39,265 bases of DNA, taken from NCBI GenBank assembly GCA_945788685.1, contig CALZMZ010000018.1, forward strand, positions 1 through 39,265. Reading direction: 5' to 3'. Source of the stretch: Thermodesulfovibrionia bacterium. Its GTDB lineage: Bacteria > Nitrospirota > Thermodesulfovibrionia > UBA6902. The translations under genes and the position numbers were made by a program. A model generated the notes under the pieces. That model was given only the letters and a program-made list of their open reading frames with translations. It was not told the DNA's origin and did no database searches. Shown one piece after another: positions 9,794 through 18,556 of this stretch; the stretch's first letter is position 1; the number at the start of each line of letters is the position of its first letter.

Positions 9794-12022
9794 TTAAAAT
9801 CCCACAATGTCAAAAACAAAGGGGTATGAAACAATAACTTCCGTATTTGTTGGTTTTGGAAACTGCCAGGATTTTATCGCCCTCTTGATACATGAGTGGA
9901 TGCTGTCTGACTTGACAGACGATGTCTTGATGCCCACCTCTCCGACCTTTCCTGACAGCATGATCTTCCATTCAAAGACAATACTGCCTGCCAAAGATGG
10001 ATTTCCCATAAGTGCATTTTCATAACAGTAGCTCACTTCATCCATGTGCTGGTCTATTACCCGTTTGACCGCTTCACGGCTCATACCACCGTGAATGCGG
10101 ACGTTATTATCAAGCGCTACCGACACCATACCCTTGACTCCCTTGTGTCCTGCTGTTCCTTCATTCAATTCCGCGATCCTGCCTTCGCCTTTTGTACCTG
10201 CACTTCTCAGCACCTGACTGGACCCCCGTGTCTTCAACAAATCACCGACAGGCAGTTCGATTTCCGGGCTGTCCAGTTTATCGGCAATACCGGACACCCT
10301 GAAATTATCTGCATTCATACGCGGTGAAGAAACAGTATCCAGATTGGTGACCGACGCCAGCGCTTCTTTCGGTTTGATGCCGGTGCTGGCACCGATCAGA
10401 CCAAGTATTCCTGCCTGCTTGATATTCCGTTTCTTAACATTTCCTTTTTGTGCTGCAGTCTTTGTTCTGGACTTTACAACCTTCTTCTGTTTTGGAGCCT
10501 TTTTCAATTTCTTTGCTTTCTTAATTACAGGCTTTTCTGTCTTAAGCTTCTTTTTTGGGGGCTTGGCTGGTTCCGGCCTGCTGAGTTTTGCTGTATCAAT
10601 ATGGACAAAGCGTGACTCAGGGGCTGTCTGGTTCTGCTTTTGGGGCAGTGAGACAAACAGTGCAACCAATAACATGAGAACAATATGAAACCCTGCCGAG
10701 TGTAAAAGGCTTTTGTGAAATCTCTTTTCCTGTTGCGGAGCGGCTGCAACGTTAGGACTTTTCGACCTGATTACTCTTCTGAGCAGATAGCTGTAGTGAT
10801 CATCAGTTAATATGACCGTACCTTTTTTTGGTACTGCCGATCGATAAATTTCCTTTCTCCTGTTATGCACATTTTCAGAAGTACATAAATCTGTAACATT
10901 AATGTCCGTTGCATCACTGCTGCAAAGCTGTCCCCTGAATCGATCTGTAAAATAGAAATAACATCCATGACTGTTTTTATTCTCTGCCAGGCAAAATTTT
11001 CTTTTGCCATTCATGGAATGATATTTCTCCTGCTCATCGAGAAAACAGATATCGTAAATATGGTCATCTCTGAACTTTATGATCTGAAGGGCAATAAGTC
11101 CGGTTACCGAATCAGTATTAACCTGTCTGGGTTCCATCAACCTGTCTCTGAGAAACAAAGGCAGATCTCCTTTGTCATCTTCGTCATCTTCGTCATCTTC
11201 TTCTGTTTCTTCCTCGCAAGCAAATGGTTCAGATTCAATCTGCTGAAATTGCGTTTCGATCTCATGCAGGTATTCTTCAGTAACAGTATTATTAGTTTCA
11301 GGGACTGCGGTCTGGTTCATCGAGATCGGTTTTTCATTTTGTTCCGGTTCGATCAGGATGTCATTTTGTGCTTTATCTCTTTCTAATATCTCAGGCTCAC
11401 TCTCTTCTTCAACGAACTCTGCAGAGTTTTTATCAGTAACAAAAGGAATGATCTCACTTTCTATCAGACGTTCCCTGTCCAGGGTACTCGCTTCTTCAGA
11501 ACGGCTTTCACTCTGACACAGAAATGAAGGACCGGTATATTCTTCTGCAGGCTCATCATGAATGTCCGCATCATGCTCTGATATCACATCCTCAGTAATC
11601 GATTCACTTTCTTCCAATGGAGTATTCCGTGAGAGATGATTGTCCGATGCAGTCAGAGCAGCGTTTAATGATGAGGGTTTCTGAATCTTTACTTTTATGG
11701 TATAGGAGCCTATCTTCACGAAATCAAGAGGCCCCAGCCTGCGTGTTGTTACAAGCTCTTCGTTTACGGTTACCCCCTCATTTACGCATATATCAAAGAC
11801 AGTAATTTCATTGCCGGTCAAATAAAAGACTGCCTGAACATCAGCAATTGTTTCATCTTCAAGGACTATATCTGCTTTTGCGTGCTTTCCTACGGAGACT
11901 GATTGTTGAGCAAAGCAGTCCCATCCAAGCAGTTTCTCCCCCTGATAAACAAAACATGCAACAACAGCACTTTCCCGGGTTATCGGCTGTTCTGTTTTGA
12001 GTTCTTTTGCTGACTCAAGCAT
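9794..12022 (-). CDS. FHA-domain / single TM / Lys-Pro-rich linker / AgmX-PglI C-terminal domain protein (GltG/GltJ-like)
   Basis: FHA-like N-terminus SVSVGKHAKADIVLEDETIADVQAVFYLTGNEITVFDICVNEGVTVNEE; TM SLLHSAGFHIVLMLLVALFVSLP; PEPAKPPKKKLKTEKPVIKK linker; C-term GGMSREAVKRVIDQHMDEVSYCYENALMGNPSLAGSIVFEWKIMLSGKVGEVGIKTSSV...IHSCIKRAIKSWQFPKP. Confidence 0.85.
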   Translation of the reverse strand: MLESAKELKTEQPITRESAVVACFVYQGEKLLGWDCFAQQSVSVGKHAKADIVLEDETIADVQAVFYLTGNEITVFDICVNEGVTVNEELVTTRRLGPLDFVKIGSYTIKVKIQKPSSLNAALTASDNHLSRNTPLEESESITEDVISEHDADIHDEPAEEYTGPSFLCQSESRSEEASTLDRERLIESEIIPFVTDKNSAEFVEEESEPEILERDKAQNDILIEPEQNEKPISMNQTAVPETNNTVTEEYLHEIETQFQQIESEPFACEEETEEDDEDDEDDKGDLPLFLRDRLMEPRQVNTDSVTGLIALQIIKFRDDHIYDICFLDEQEKYHSMNGKRKFCLAENKNSHGCYFYFTDRFRGQLCSSDATDINVTDLCTSENVHNRRKEIYRSAVPKKGTVILTDDHYSYLLRRVIRSKSPNVAAAPQQEKRFHKSLLHSAGFHIVLMLLVALFVSLPQKQNQTAPESRFVHIDTAKLSRPEPAKPPKKKLKTEKPVIKKAKKLKKAPKQKKVVKSRTKTAAQKGNVKKRNIKQAGILGLIGASTGIKPKEALASVTNLDTVSSPRMNADNFRVSGIADKLDSPEIELPVGDLLKTRGSSQVLRSAGTKGEGRIAELNEGTAGHKGVKGMVSVALDNNVRIHGGMSREAVKRVIDQHMDEVSYCYENALMGNPSLAGSIVFEWKIMLSGKVGEVGIKTSSVKSDSIHSCIKRAIKSWQFPKPTNTEVIVSYPFVFDIVGF

Positions 12023-12078
12023 GATTCGTATTCCACCGTACTATTTTTGAAGTTATATGTATGCCTGTCATGATCTGC

Positions 12079-12387
12079 TTATTCTTCAATATTGCTTCCC
12101 TTCAATGTTTCAACCGGGAAATCTTCCATAATTTCATCTCGAAAGTTTTCCCGGCTATTCAGCATGCTCTTGATCTCGCTTTTTTTCCGTTTAAGAAGAT
12201 ACACTGCCCCGGATTTAATTGTCTGTCCCATGATAAAGGCATTTCCAAAGTCAATCCGTTCCAGCAGCTCGGTGTTATCTCCCTGCAGATCGTTTTCCCC
12301 CTGCGATGTACCCTCCTGCACAATTCCTTCTGCCAGTGAGACAAACAGCATGGTTATTAAAATAAGTGTCCCGATGAAATATCTCAT
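12079..12387 (-). CDS. small secreted protein of the motor operon, unknown function
   Basis: 102 aa, signal peptide MRYFIGTLILITMLFVSLAEG; ATGA overlap with ExbD-2. Confidence 0.65.
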   Translation of the reverse strand: MRYFIGTLILITMLFVSLAEGIVQEGTSQGENDLQGDNTELLERIDFGNAFIMGQTIKSGAVYLLKRKKSEIKSMLNSRENFRDEIMEDFPVETLKGSNIEE

Positions 12388-12887
12388 TTCAGTACTCCTT
12401 CTTTCTTTAAAACTGCGAACTGAAAGTCAGGAAAGCCTGCCATAACAGCTGTCTTCATGATACTGTTGATGGTTTTGAAGGGAATATTCCTGTCACAGAA
12501 GAACAATATATGGTCTCCTTTTTTGCCATCTTCCAACACCCTGTCCATCTGCTCGCGGTAGAAACTGAGTTTCCTGTAAAGGTCAGAATCTTTCAGCCTG
12601 TCCTTCCTGAGCCCTTTTACCCTTCCGTTCTCCAGTTTCGCAACAACCGTGTCATTGAGTTTCAGGTTCTCTTTGGACAAAACCATTTTGATCGTCTCGT
12701 TATAATCCATCTTTGCCGTAGATTGAGGCAGGTCCAGCTCTTTGTCCAGGTTCATTGTCTCGGGCTTATCAGAGAACGAAAAAAGCAGGAATATTAACAC
12801 AATGGTAAACATGTCCATCATGGCCGTGATCTGCAGCTTTGGAGTCACAAACTTACTGGATTGTTTTTTCCTTTTTCCTAGTGCCAT
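12384..12887 (-). CDS. ExbD/TolR family protein (copy 2, Asp retained)
   Basis: Short cytoplasmic N-term, single TM LQITAMMDMFTIVLIFLLFSFS, periplasmic domain; downstream of ExbB/TolQ. Confidence 0.85.
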   Translation of the reverse strand: MALGKRKKQSSKFVTPKLQITAMMDMFTIVLIFLLFSFSDKPETMNLDKELDLPQSTAKMDYNETIKMVLSKENLKLNDTVVAKLENGRVKGLRKDRLKDSDLYRKLSFYREQMDRVLEDGKKGDHILFFCDRNIPFKTINSIMKTAVMAGFPDFQFAVLKKEGVLK

Positions 12888-12898
12888 TGAGATATCTC

Positions 12899-13408
12899 CT
12901 ACCCTACCCTTCCCGAAAGGACCACATTGGGGAACAAAGCAGGACTGGTTTGTGAATAACGTGCAGCATCCATTGCCTGAATAATTGTATCGTATACAAC
13001 ATCCTTGTCCGGGATAATGATGACCGTATCACTCTGAGGATAGCTTTCCTTGATTTTCTGAAGAACGAGAGTCATCTGATCAAACCGATACTCTTTTTGC
13101 TTTTCGTTCTTTATCTGATACTCCAACTTCTTTAGTTCTTCATTAAGAACAGCTTCTGAATTAGCAGTTAACTGGATCCTGTTTTTCTTTATCTCCGCAA
13201 TGACCGTGACTTTTCTATTTTTCTCCGCTGCATCACTCACTACTGATTCACCCTGAACAGGAGCTGATGTGTTAATAGCTTTCAGATGAAAAAAGGAGGC
13301 CGACATAAGTAAAAATGGAATGAGCACCAGAAACATGTTCATGATCGGTACCATATTTACCTCAATCTCTTCTTCTGTATGTCTTTTACGCCGCGTTAAT
13401 CTTGACAT
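12899..13408 (-). CDS. ExbD/TolR family protein (copy 1, Asp to Asn in TM)
   Basis: MSRLTRRKRHTEEEIEVNMVPIMNMFLVLIPFLLMSASF...; TolR-like layout with VVIIIPDKDVVYDTIIQAMDAA. Confidence 0.85.
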   Translation of the reverse strand: MSRLTRRKRHTEEEIEVNMVPIMNMFLVLIPFLLMSASFFHLKAINTSAPVQGESVVSDAAEKNRKVTVIAEIKKNRIQLTANSEAVLNEELKKLEYQIKNEKQKEYRFDQMTLVLQKIKESYPQSDTVIIIPDKDVVYDTIIQAMDAARYSQTSPALFPNVVLSGRVG

Positions 13409-14036
13409 AGTTTTCATCCCTTCTTTTCAAAGAGGAAAGAGCATTAAAGAGCCTGAGCGACTTCTCCTCAAACTGCTCAATCACGTGGTCACCCCTGTTG
13501 TTCAGCACGTAATAGCCAATGAGACAGGGAATCGCCACAATCAGGCCAAAGGCAGTCGTGAACATGGCCACGGATATGCCGTGGGCCAGTATCTCCTGTT
13601 TTGCTGCTGCATCGGCATTACTTACGCCCTGGAATGCTGTTATAAGTCCCACAATCGTCCCGAGCAGTCCGAGTAAAGTAGAAATATTGGCAAACAGGGT
13701 CAGATAATTTATCCCGGCTTTAACCCGAGGAATTTCTTTCATGATGTTTTCTTCAAGGGTCAGTTCTATCTCCCTGTCTCTTTTGTCTGACTTGAGCAGG
13801 CCTGCTTTGAGTATTCTCCCAAGAGGGTGTTTTTCAATTTTTGAACATTCCTCAAGCGCCCCGTGGTAATTGAACCTTTCAAGAAGAGTAATAATCTTTT
13901 GAAATGATTTATCAAAATTAATCTTGAGTCTCAGAAAGAGAAAGCTGGCCCGCTCCAGAAATAATGCCAGTGCGACAATGGACAGGGCCAGAATGATATA
14001 CATGAAAAAACCTCCGCTCTGAAGTAATGAAAACAT
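13386..14036 (-). CDS. MotA/TolQ/ExbB proton-channel family protein (AglR-like)
   Basis: GGFFMYIILALSIVALALFLERASFLF ... NISTLLGLLGTIVGLITAFQGVSNADAAAKQEILAHGISVAMFTTAFGLIVAIPCLIGYYV; AGGAGG RBS. Confidence 0.93.
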   Translation of the reverse strand: MFSLLQSGGFFMYIILALSIVALALFLERASFLFLRLKINFDKSFQKIITLLERFNYHGALEECSKIEKHPLGRILKAGLLKSDKRDREIELTLEENIMKEIPRVKAGINYLTLFANISTLLGLLGTIVGLITAFQGVSNADAAAKQEILAHGISVAMFTTAFGLIVAIPCLIGYYVLNNRGDHVIEQFEEKSLRLFNALSSLKRRDENYVKINAA

Positions 14037-14101
14037 GAATTGCCTCCTTTTAATTTGGTTTGTTAAATGTCATCGTCATAAAGACGGTTCGTTTCAAATC
14101 G

Positions 14102-14129
14102 ATTATAAAAATTTACAATCATTTCTCAA
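14102..14129 (-). promoter_or_regulatory. predicted sigma70 promoter of the motor operon
   Basis: Reverse strand TTGAGA - 16 nt - TATAAT, about 65 nt upstream of the ExbB start. Confidence 0.5.
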
Positions 14130-14417
14130 TTGCCGATGTGATTGAAATCACTGACTATTCAGAAATATATAAAAAACAGAGGGAAGTCATTAATTAAGTT
14201 GAAATTTCTTTATGAAAAAAAACATTATTTTTTTGATGGGACATGCAGGAAGTCAGGTCTGGAATCAGTTGTATAAATAGTTACTAAAATTCCGTTGTGC
14301 TTCAATTGTGAAATGACAACTTAAAATAATGCGATCATCTAACCAAATATTAATTACTGATAATTGATAATAACAATCCGGTATTTTATACTTGTCTTAA
14401 AAAGGACAAAGGCTATC

Positions 14418-15944
14418 ATGATAAAGGTCGCAACAGCAGAAGAAATGCAGAATATTGACCGGATTACGATTGATAAGTTCGGTATCGCCGGAACAGTGCT
14501 TATGGAGAGAGCCGGACTCGCTGTTGTAGAGAAAATAAATGAGCTTTATCCCGGAAAAAGAATAGTAGTTTTATGTGGCAGCGGTAATAATGGAGGTGAC
14601 GGTTTTGTTATCGCCAGGGAGTTACATAATCAGGGAAGAAAAGTTGAAGTCTATATCACTTCAAGCCCTTTAAAGTTAAAAGGAGATGCAAAGACCAATT
14701 ATTTTATCGCCAAGAAATTCGGGGTCACTGTGTTTCCCGCAAAAAAATTCCTGCGCAGACGTTTTTCAGCACATTACCTGATCATCGATGCCCTGCTTGG
14801 AACAGGTCTCAGTAAATCAGTTAATGCACCACTATCTGATGTCATAAACAAGGCAAACCGGCTTCCCTGTCCTGTTATTTCAGTTGACTTACCTTCCGGT
14901 ATTTCTTCTGATACAGGCCAGATAATGGGCACTGCGATCAAGACAAACACTACTATAACCTTTGGGCTGCCCAAAAGAGGCCACCTGATCTATCCGGGGG
15001 CAGAATGCACGGGTCAGTTATTTGTCGAGGATATCGGATTTCCTGGCTCTCTCATCAGTTCAGATAAAATCAAAATCAATTTATTCCAGTCAAAAGACGC
15101 AACTTCGCTTCTTCCTGCCAGATCACAATCTTCTCATAAAGGCATGTATGGCCATGTCCTTGTGGTTGCCGGTTCAAGGGGCAAAACAGGGGCAGCACTG
15201 ATGGCAGCTAAGGCATGTTTAAAGGCAGGTGCCGGATTGGTAACAATAGGGACCGCAGAAACAGTTGTTAACTCAATGCAGTCTCGAGTAACAGAAGAAA
15301 TGATAATGCCCCTTGATGATAAGGGAAATGGGACCATTTCATATAAAGCCGCCAGTACTGTATTAAATTTTCTGGACTCCAAAGGGAAAGTTCTCGTAGT
15401 AGGTCCAGGTCTTTCTGTTGATGATGAAATTACAAAATTAGTAATTGAATTGCTGGTTAATTCAAAGGTACCTGTTGTTATAGACGCTGATGGTCTGAAT
15501 GCATTGGCCCATAAGACAGGAATTCTCAATAAAAGTGAGGTTCCTGTCATCCTCACTCCTCATCCCGGTGAAATGCGCAGACTTGAGGGGCTGATCAACA
15601 AAAGCAGCCTGGACAGAATTACAAGAGTAATATCTTTCTCAAAAAAGCATAAGGTTTATCTGGTCTTAAAAGGTGTCCCTACGGTTACTGCAACACCTGA
15701 CGGAAATGCTTATATTAATTCGTCAGGTAATCCCGGAATGGCCACAGCAGGTTCAGGTGATGTACTGACAGGCATGATCGCATCTTTCCTTGCCCAGGGT
15801 CTCACTCCTCAAGATGCAGCTGCACTTGGTGTTTATATTCATGGTCATGCCGGTGATACGGCTGCAGTTAAAAAAGGCCAGCAGTCCATGGTTGCGTCTG
15901 ATATTATTAAAGAACTTCCCGGGGTTTTCAGATCAATAATGTAA
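14418..15944 (+). CDS. nnr: bifunctional NAD(P)H-hydrate epimerase / ADP-dependent NAD(P)H-hydrate dehydratase
   Basis: MIKVATAEEMQNIDRITIDKFGI...VLCGSGNNGGDGFVIAREL ... HKGMYGHVLVVAGSRGKTGAALMAAKACLKAGAGLVT ... LTPHPGEMRRL ... NPGMATAGSGDVLTGMIAS. Confidence 0.95.
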   Translation: MIKVATAEEMQNIDRITIDKFGIAGTVLMERAGLAVVEKINELYPGKRIVVLCGSGNNGGDGFVIARELHNQGRKVEVYITSSPLKLKGDAKTNYFIAKKFGVTVFPAKKFLRRRFSAHYLIIDALLGTGLSKSVNAPLSDVINKANRLPCPVISVDLPSGISSDTGQIMGTAIKTNTTITFGLPKRGHLIYPGAECTGQLFVEDIGFPGSLISSDKIKINLFQSKDATSLLPARSQSSHKGMYGHVLVVAGSRGKTGAALMAAKACLKAGAGLVTIGTAETVVNSMQSRVTEEMIMPLDDKGNGTISYKAASTVLNFLDSKGKVLVVGPGLSVDDEITKLVIELLVNSKVPVVIDADGLNALAHKTGILNKSEVPVILTPHPGEMRRLEGLINKSSLDRITRVISFSKKHKVYLVLKGVPTVTATPDGNAYINSSGNPGMATAGSGDVLTGMIASFLAQGLTPQDAAALGVYIHGHAGDTAAVKKGQQSMVASDIIKELPGVFRSIM

Positions 15945-15980
15945 TGTTGAAAATGTTAACTTGCTGTGATTACACAGCTC

Positions 15981-16013
15981 GGCACAAAGGCACAGAGGCA
16001 CAAAGGCACAGAG
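15981..16013. repeat. low-complexity GGCACAAAGGCACAGA tandem array
   Basis: ggcacaaaggcacagaggcacaaaggcacagag; inverse-complement-like array follows at 16053-16110. Confidence 0.7.
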
Positions 16014-16052
16014 TTTTAATAACAATATATGAGAATTTATTAATCTTTATTT

Positions 16053-16110
16053 CACTTTGTGCCTTTGTCCCTTTGTCCCTTTTTCCCTGTCTCCCATATC
16101 CCTTTGCCCC
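16053..16110. repeat. low-complexity (CTTTGTSCC)n array, roughly inverse complement of 15981-16013
   Basis: cactttgtgcctttgtccctttgtccctttttccctgtctcccatatccctttgcccc. Confidence 0.65.
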
Positions 16111-16124
16111 TGCAAAACTATAAA

Positions 16125-16817
16125 ATGGAACACATTATCCACTCTCCGAATATTAGTCAAACAGGTATCAGGGCTTTTTTTACTACAAGACATTTTTCCG
16201 AAAATCATAGAAGCATAAGAGAAGCCCTGCTTGGGGAACCAAGCATTGAAAATAATAAGCTTTACATGCCTGTACAAAAACATACAAGCAACGTCCATGT
16301 GCTTGAGATGAATCTTGATCCTGTTATTGCTGATGCAGTTATTACAGACAGAACAGATGTATTAATCGGAGTTATTGTCGCAGATTGCGTCCCTGTCCTC
16401 GTTTATGATCACGTCAGAAGAATCATTGGAGCTGTTCATGCAGGCTGGAGAGGAACAGCAGGCGGGATACTTCAGAAAACATTGCAAAAGATGAAAGATA
16501 GATTTAATACACAGCCTGAAAATATCCTGATCGCAATCGGACCGAGCATTGGAAAATGCAGTTATGAGGTTGCTATTGACGTTAAAGATGCAGTCGGGAA
16601 AATAACAGGACAAGGCAACTATTATGAGACCAGGGAAGATAAATTCATGATGGACCTTGCAGAAGCAAACAGGCTTCAGGCATTAAACTCGGGAATACCG
16701 GAAAGCAGCATCTGGAAGTCAGAAGACTGCACTTACTGTAATCCTGCCCAATATTATTCTTACAGATACTCAAAAGAAACTGCGGGAAGACAGGGCGGTT
16801 TTATCGGAATGTGGTAA
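16125..16817 (+). CDS. pgeF: peptidoglycan editing factor PgeF / YfiH-family polyphenol oxidase
   Basis: RAFFTTRHFS...MPVQKHTSNVHVLE...DVLIGVIVADCVPVLVYDHVRRIIGAVHAGWRGTAGGILQKTL...IGPSIGKCSYEV...CTYCNPAQYYSYR. Confidence 0.92.
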   Translation: MEHIIHSPNISQTGIRAFFTTRHFSENHRSIREALLGEPSIENNKLYMPVQKHTSNVHVLEMNLDPVIADAVITDRTDVLIGVIVADCVPVLVYDHVRRIIGAVHAGWRGTAGGILQKTLQKMKDRFNTQPENILIAIGPSIGKCSYEVAIDVKDAVGKITGQGNYYETREDKFMMDLAEANRLQALNSGIPESSIWKSEDCTYCNPAQYYSYRYSKETAGRQGGFIGMW

Positions 16818-16851
16818 TATATCGGAAGAATTATAACACTATGGAGGTCTT

Positions 16852-17298
16852 ATGCTTAATGCCAGAGATATTATGACAAAAGATGTAATAACAGCAAAAA
16901 ATGACACCACTATTGAGGAACTTGCCAGGCTTCTGATTGACCATAAAATCAGCGGTGTACCGGTCATTGATGATGATAACAAATTAATCGGAATCGTCAC
17001 TGAAAATGACCTCATTAAAAAGAACAAACGATTTCATATTCCTACGATAGTACGCCTGTTTGACGCATATTTCCTTCTTAACTCGGGTAAAGTTGAAGAT
17101 GAGATAAAGAAAATGGTGGCCACCACTGTCGGTGAGATCTGCACCAAAAAGGTCCTTACAATAGCGGAAGACACCACTCTTGAGGAAATCGCAACTATAA
17201 TGGCTGAAAAGCATATTCATCTATTACCTGTTTTAAGAGATAACGAAGTGGTAGGCATAGTCGGCAAGGCAGATGTGGTCAGGTCCATGACAGGATGA
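16852..17298 (+). CDS. tandem CBS-domain protein
   Basis: LNARDIMTKDVITAKNDTTIEELARLLIDHKISGVPVIDDDNKLIGIVTENDLI and a second CBS repeat. Confidence 0.93.
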   Translation: MLNARDIMTKDVITAKNDTTIEELARLLIDHKISGVPVIDDDNKLIGIVTENDLIKKNKRFHIPTIVRLFDAYFLLNSGKVEDEIKKMVATTVGEICTKKVLTIAEDTTLEEIATIMAEKHIHLLPVLRDNEVVGIVGKADVVRSMTG

Positions 17299-17714
17299 GG
17301 CTTCAGAGCAAAAGCGAAAATGAAACAATACATTTCGGGCGGCGATTGGGAAAGAAACTGAAAGCCGGAGATGTTGTCTGTCTTTATGGAGAGCTTGGAG
17401 CAGGTAAAACAACAATTACAAAAGGAATCGCTTCTTCTTTTGGTATAAAGGAACGGGATATAACAAGCGCCAGCTTTACCATAATCGCAGAGTATGATGG
17501 TAACATTCCATTCTATCACATAGATCTTTACAGGATAATAAACGGCGAGGCCCCGGAATTGGGACTTCATGAATATTTCAGAGAAGATAGTGTATCCGTG
17601 ATAGAATGGGCTGAGAAAGCTGATAATGAAATTCCGGATACGAGCATAAAAGTGAGGCTTAAACACACAGGAGATGATGAGAGGGAAATAGAACTGGAAG
17701 GTGTGGATCTTTGA
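17295..17714 (+). CDS. tsaE: tRNA threonylcarbamoyladenosine biosynthesis ATPase TsaE
   Basis: GELGAGKTTITKGIASSFGI Walker A; FTIIAEYDGNIPFYHIDLYRI; ATGA overlap with CBS gene. Confidence 0.93.
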   Translation: MRLQSKSENETIHFGRRLGKKLKAGDVVCLYGELGAGKTTITKGIASSFGIKERDITSASFTIIAEYDGNIPFYHIDLYRIINGEAPELGLHEYFREDSVSVIEWAEKADNEIPDTSIKVRLKHTGDDEREIELEGVDL

Positions 17715-18556
17715 AACGAATCGGAATTATTGTAAAAAGAGGCGAGCCCGCAACAGTCAAGGCAACAGGCGAGCTGATGAAAATGCTTAAAGGGAGGGAC
17801 GTCAAATTTTTCGTTGAAACAGAAGCAGCCACATCTCTGAACATGAAGGGCTATTCCAGGAAGAACATTCCTTCAAAGTCAGATATTATTATTGTATTCG
17901 GCGGAGACGGTACGGTCCTGAGTGCAGCCAGGCAAATAGGTGACAAAGGAATCCCTATTTTAGGCATTAATATGGGCGGCCTTGGTTTTATTACAGAGTT
18001 GAGAAAGAATGAAGTACGTAAAAATATTAATATGATTTTTTCCGAAAACTGCTGTTACGAAGAAAGAATCATGCTGCTTGCAGATGTTTACAGGGGAAGA
18101 AAAAGGATTATTCAACATAACGCTCTTAATGATGTTGTTCTCAATAAAAGCGCTCTTGCCCGGATGTTCAATCTGGACATTGATATCAATAAACAGCATG
18201 CGACAACTTTCAGACTTGATGGATTAATTATTTCATCGCCAACCGGCTCAACAGCTCATTCCCTCTCAGCAGGCGGCCCTATTCTTTATCCAACTCTTGA
18301 AACTTTTTTAATGACGCCCATATGTCCGCATTCACTGACAAGCAGGCCCATTGTATTGCCAGATACTTTTACAATCGATATTAATGTCAAGGATGGAGAT
18401 GATGTATATTTAACACTTGATGGCCAGGAAGGCTTTCCTTTAAAAGTTAAAGACAAAATACGAATAAGAAAAGCTGATTACAATACAAAATTTCTTGTCC
18501 TTCATGACAGGGACTATTTTAAACTGTTGAGAACGAAACTCAAGTGGGGTGAATAA
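17711..18556 (+). CDS. nadK: NAD kinase
   Basis: IIVFGGDGTVLSAARQIGDKGIPILGINMGGLGFITEL; DGLIISSPTGSTAHSLSAGGPIL; TTG start overlapping tsaE stop. Confidence 0.94.
   Translation: MKRIGIIVKRGEPATVKATGELMKMLKGRDVKFFVETEAATSLNMKGYSRKNIPSKSDIIIVFGGDGTVLSAARQIGDKGIPILGINMGGLGFITELRKNEVRKNINMIFSENCCYEERIMLLADVYRGRKRIIQHNALNDVVLNKSALARMFNLDIDINKQHATTFRLDGLIISSPTGSTAHSLSAGGPILYPTLETFLMTPICPHSLTSRPIVLPDTFTIDINVKDGDDVYLTLDGQEGFPLKVKDKIRIRKADYNTKFLVLHDRDYFKLLRTKLKWGE

Noticed and set aside
10967-11386. 139-aa plus-strand ORF rich in Phe/Ile/Val
   Set aside because: Antisense to the acidic linker of the FHA/AgmX protein; repeated gtcatcttc is the complement of Asp/Glu codons
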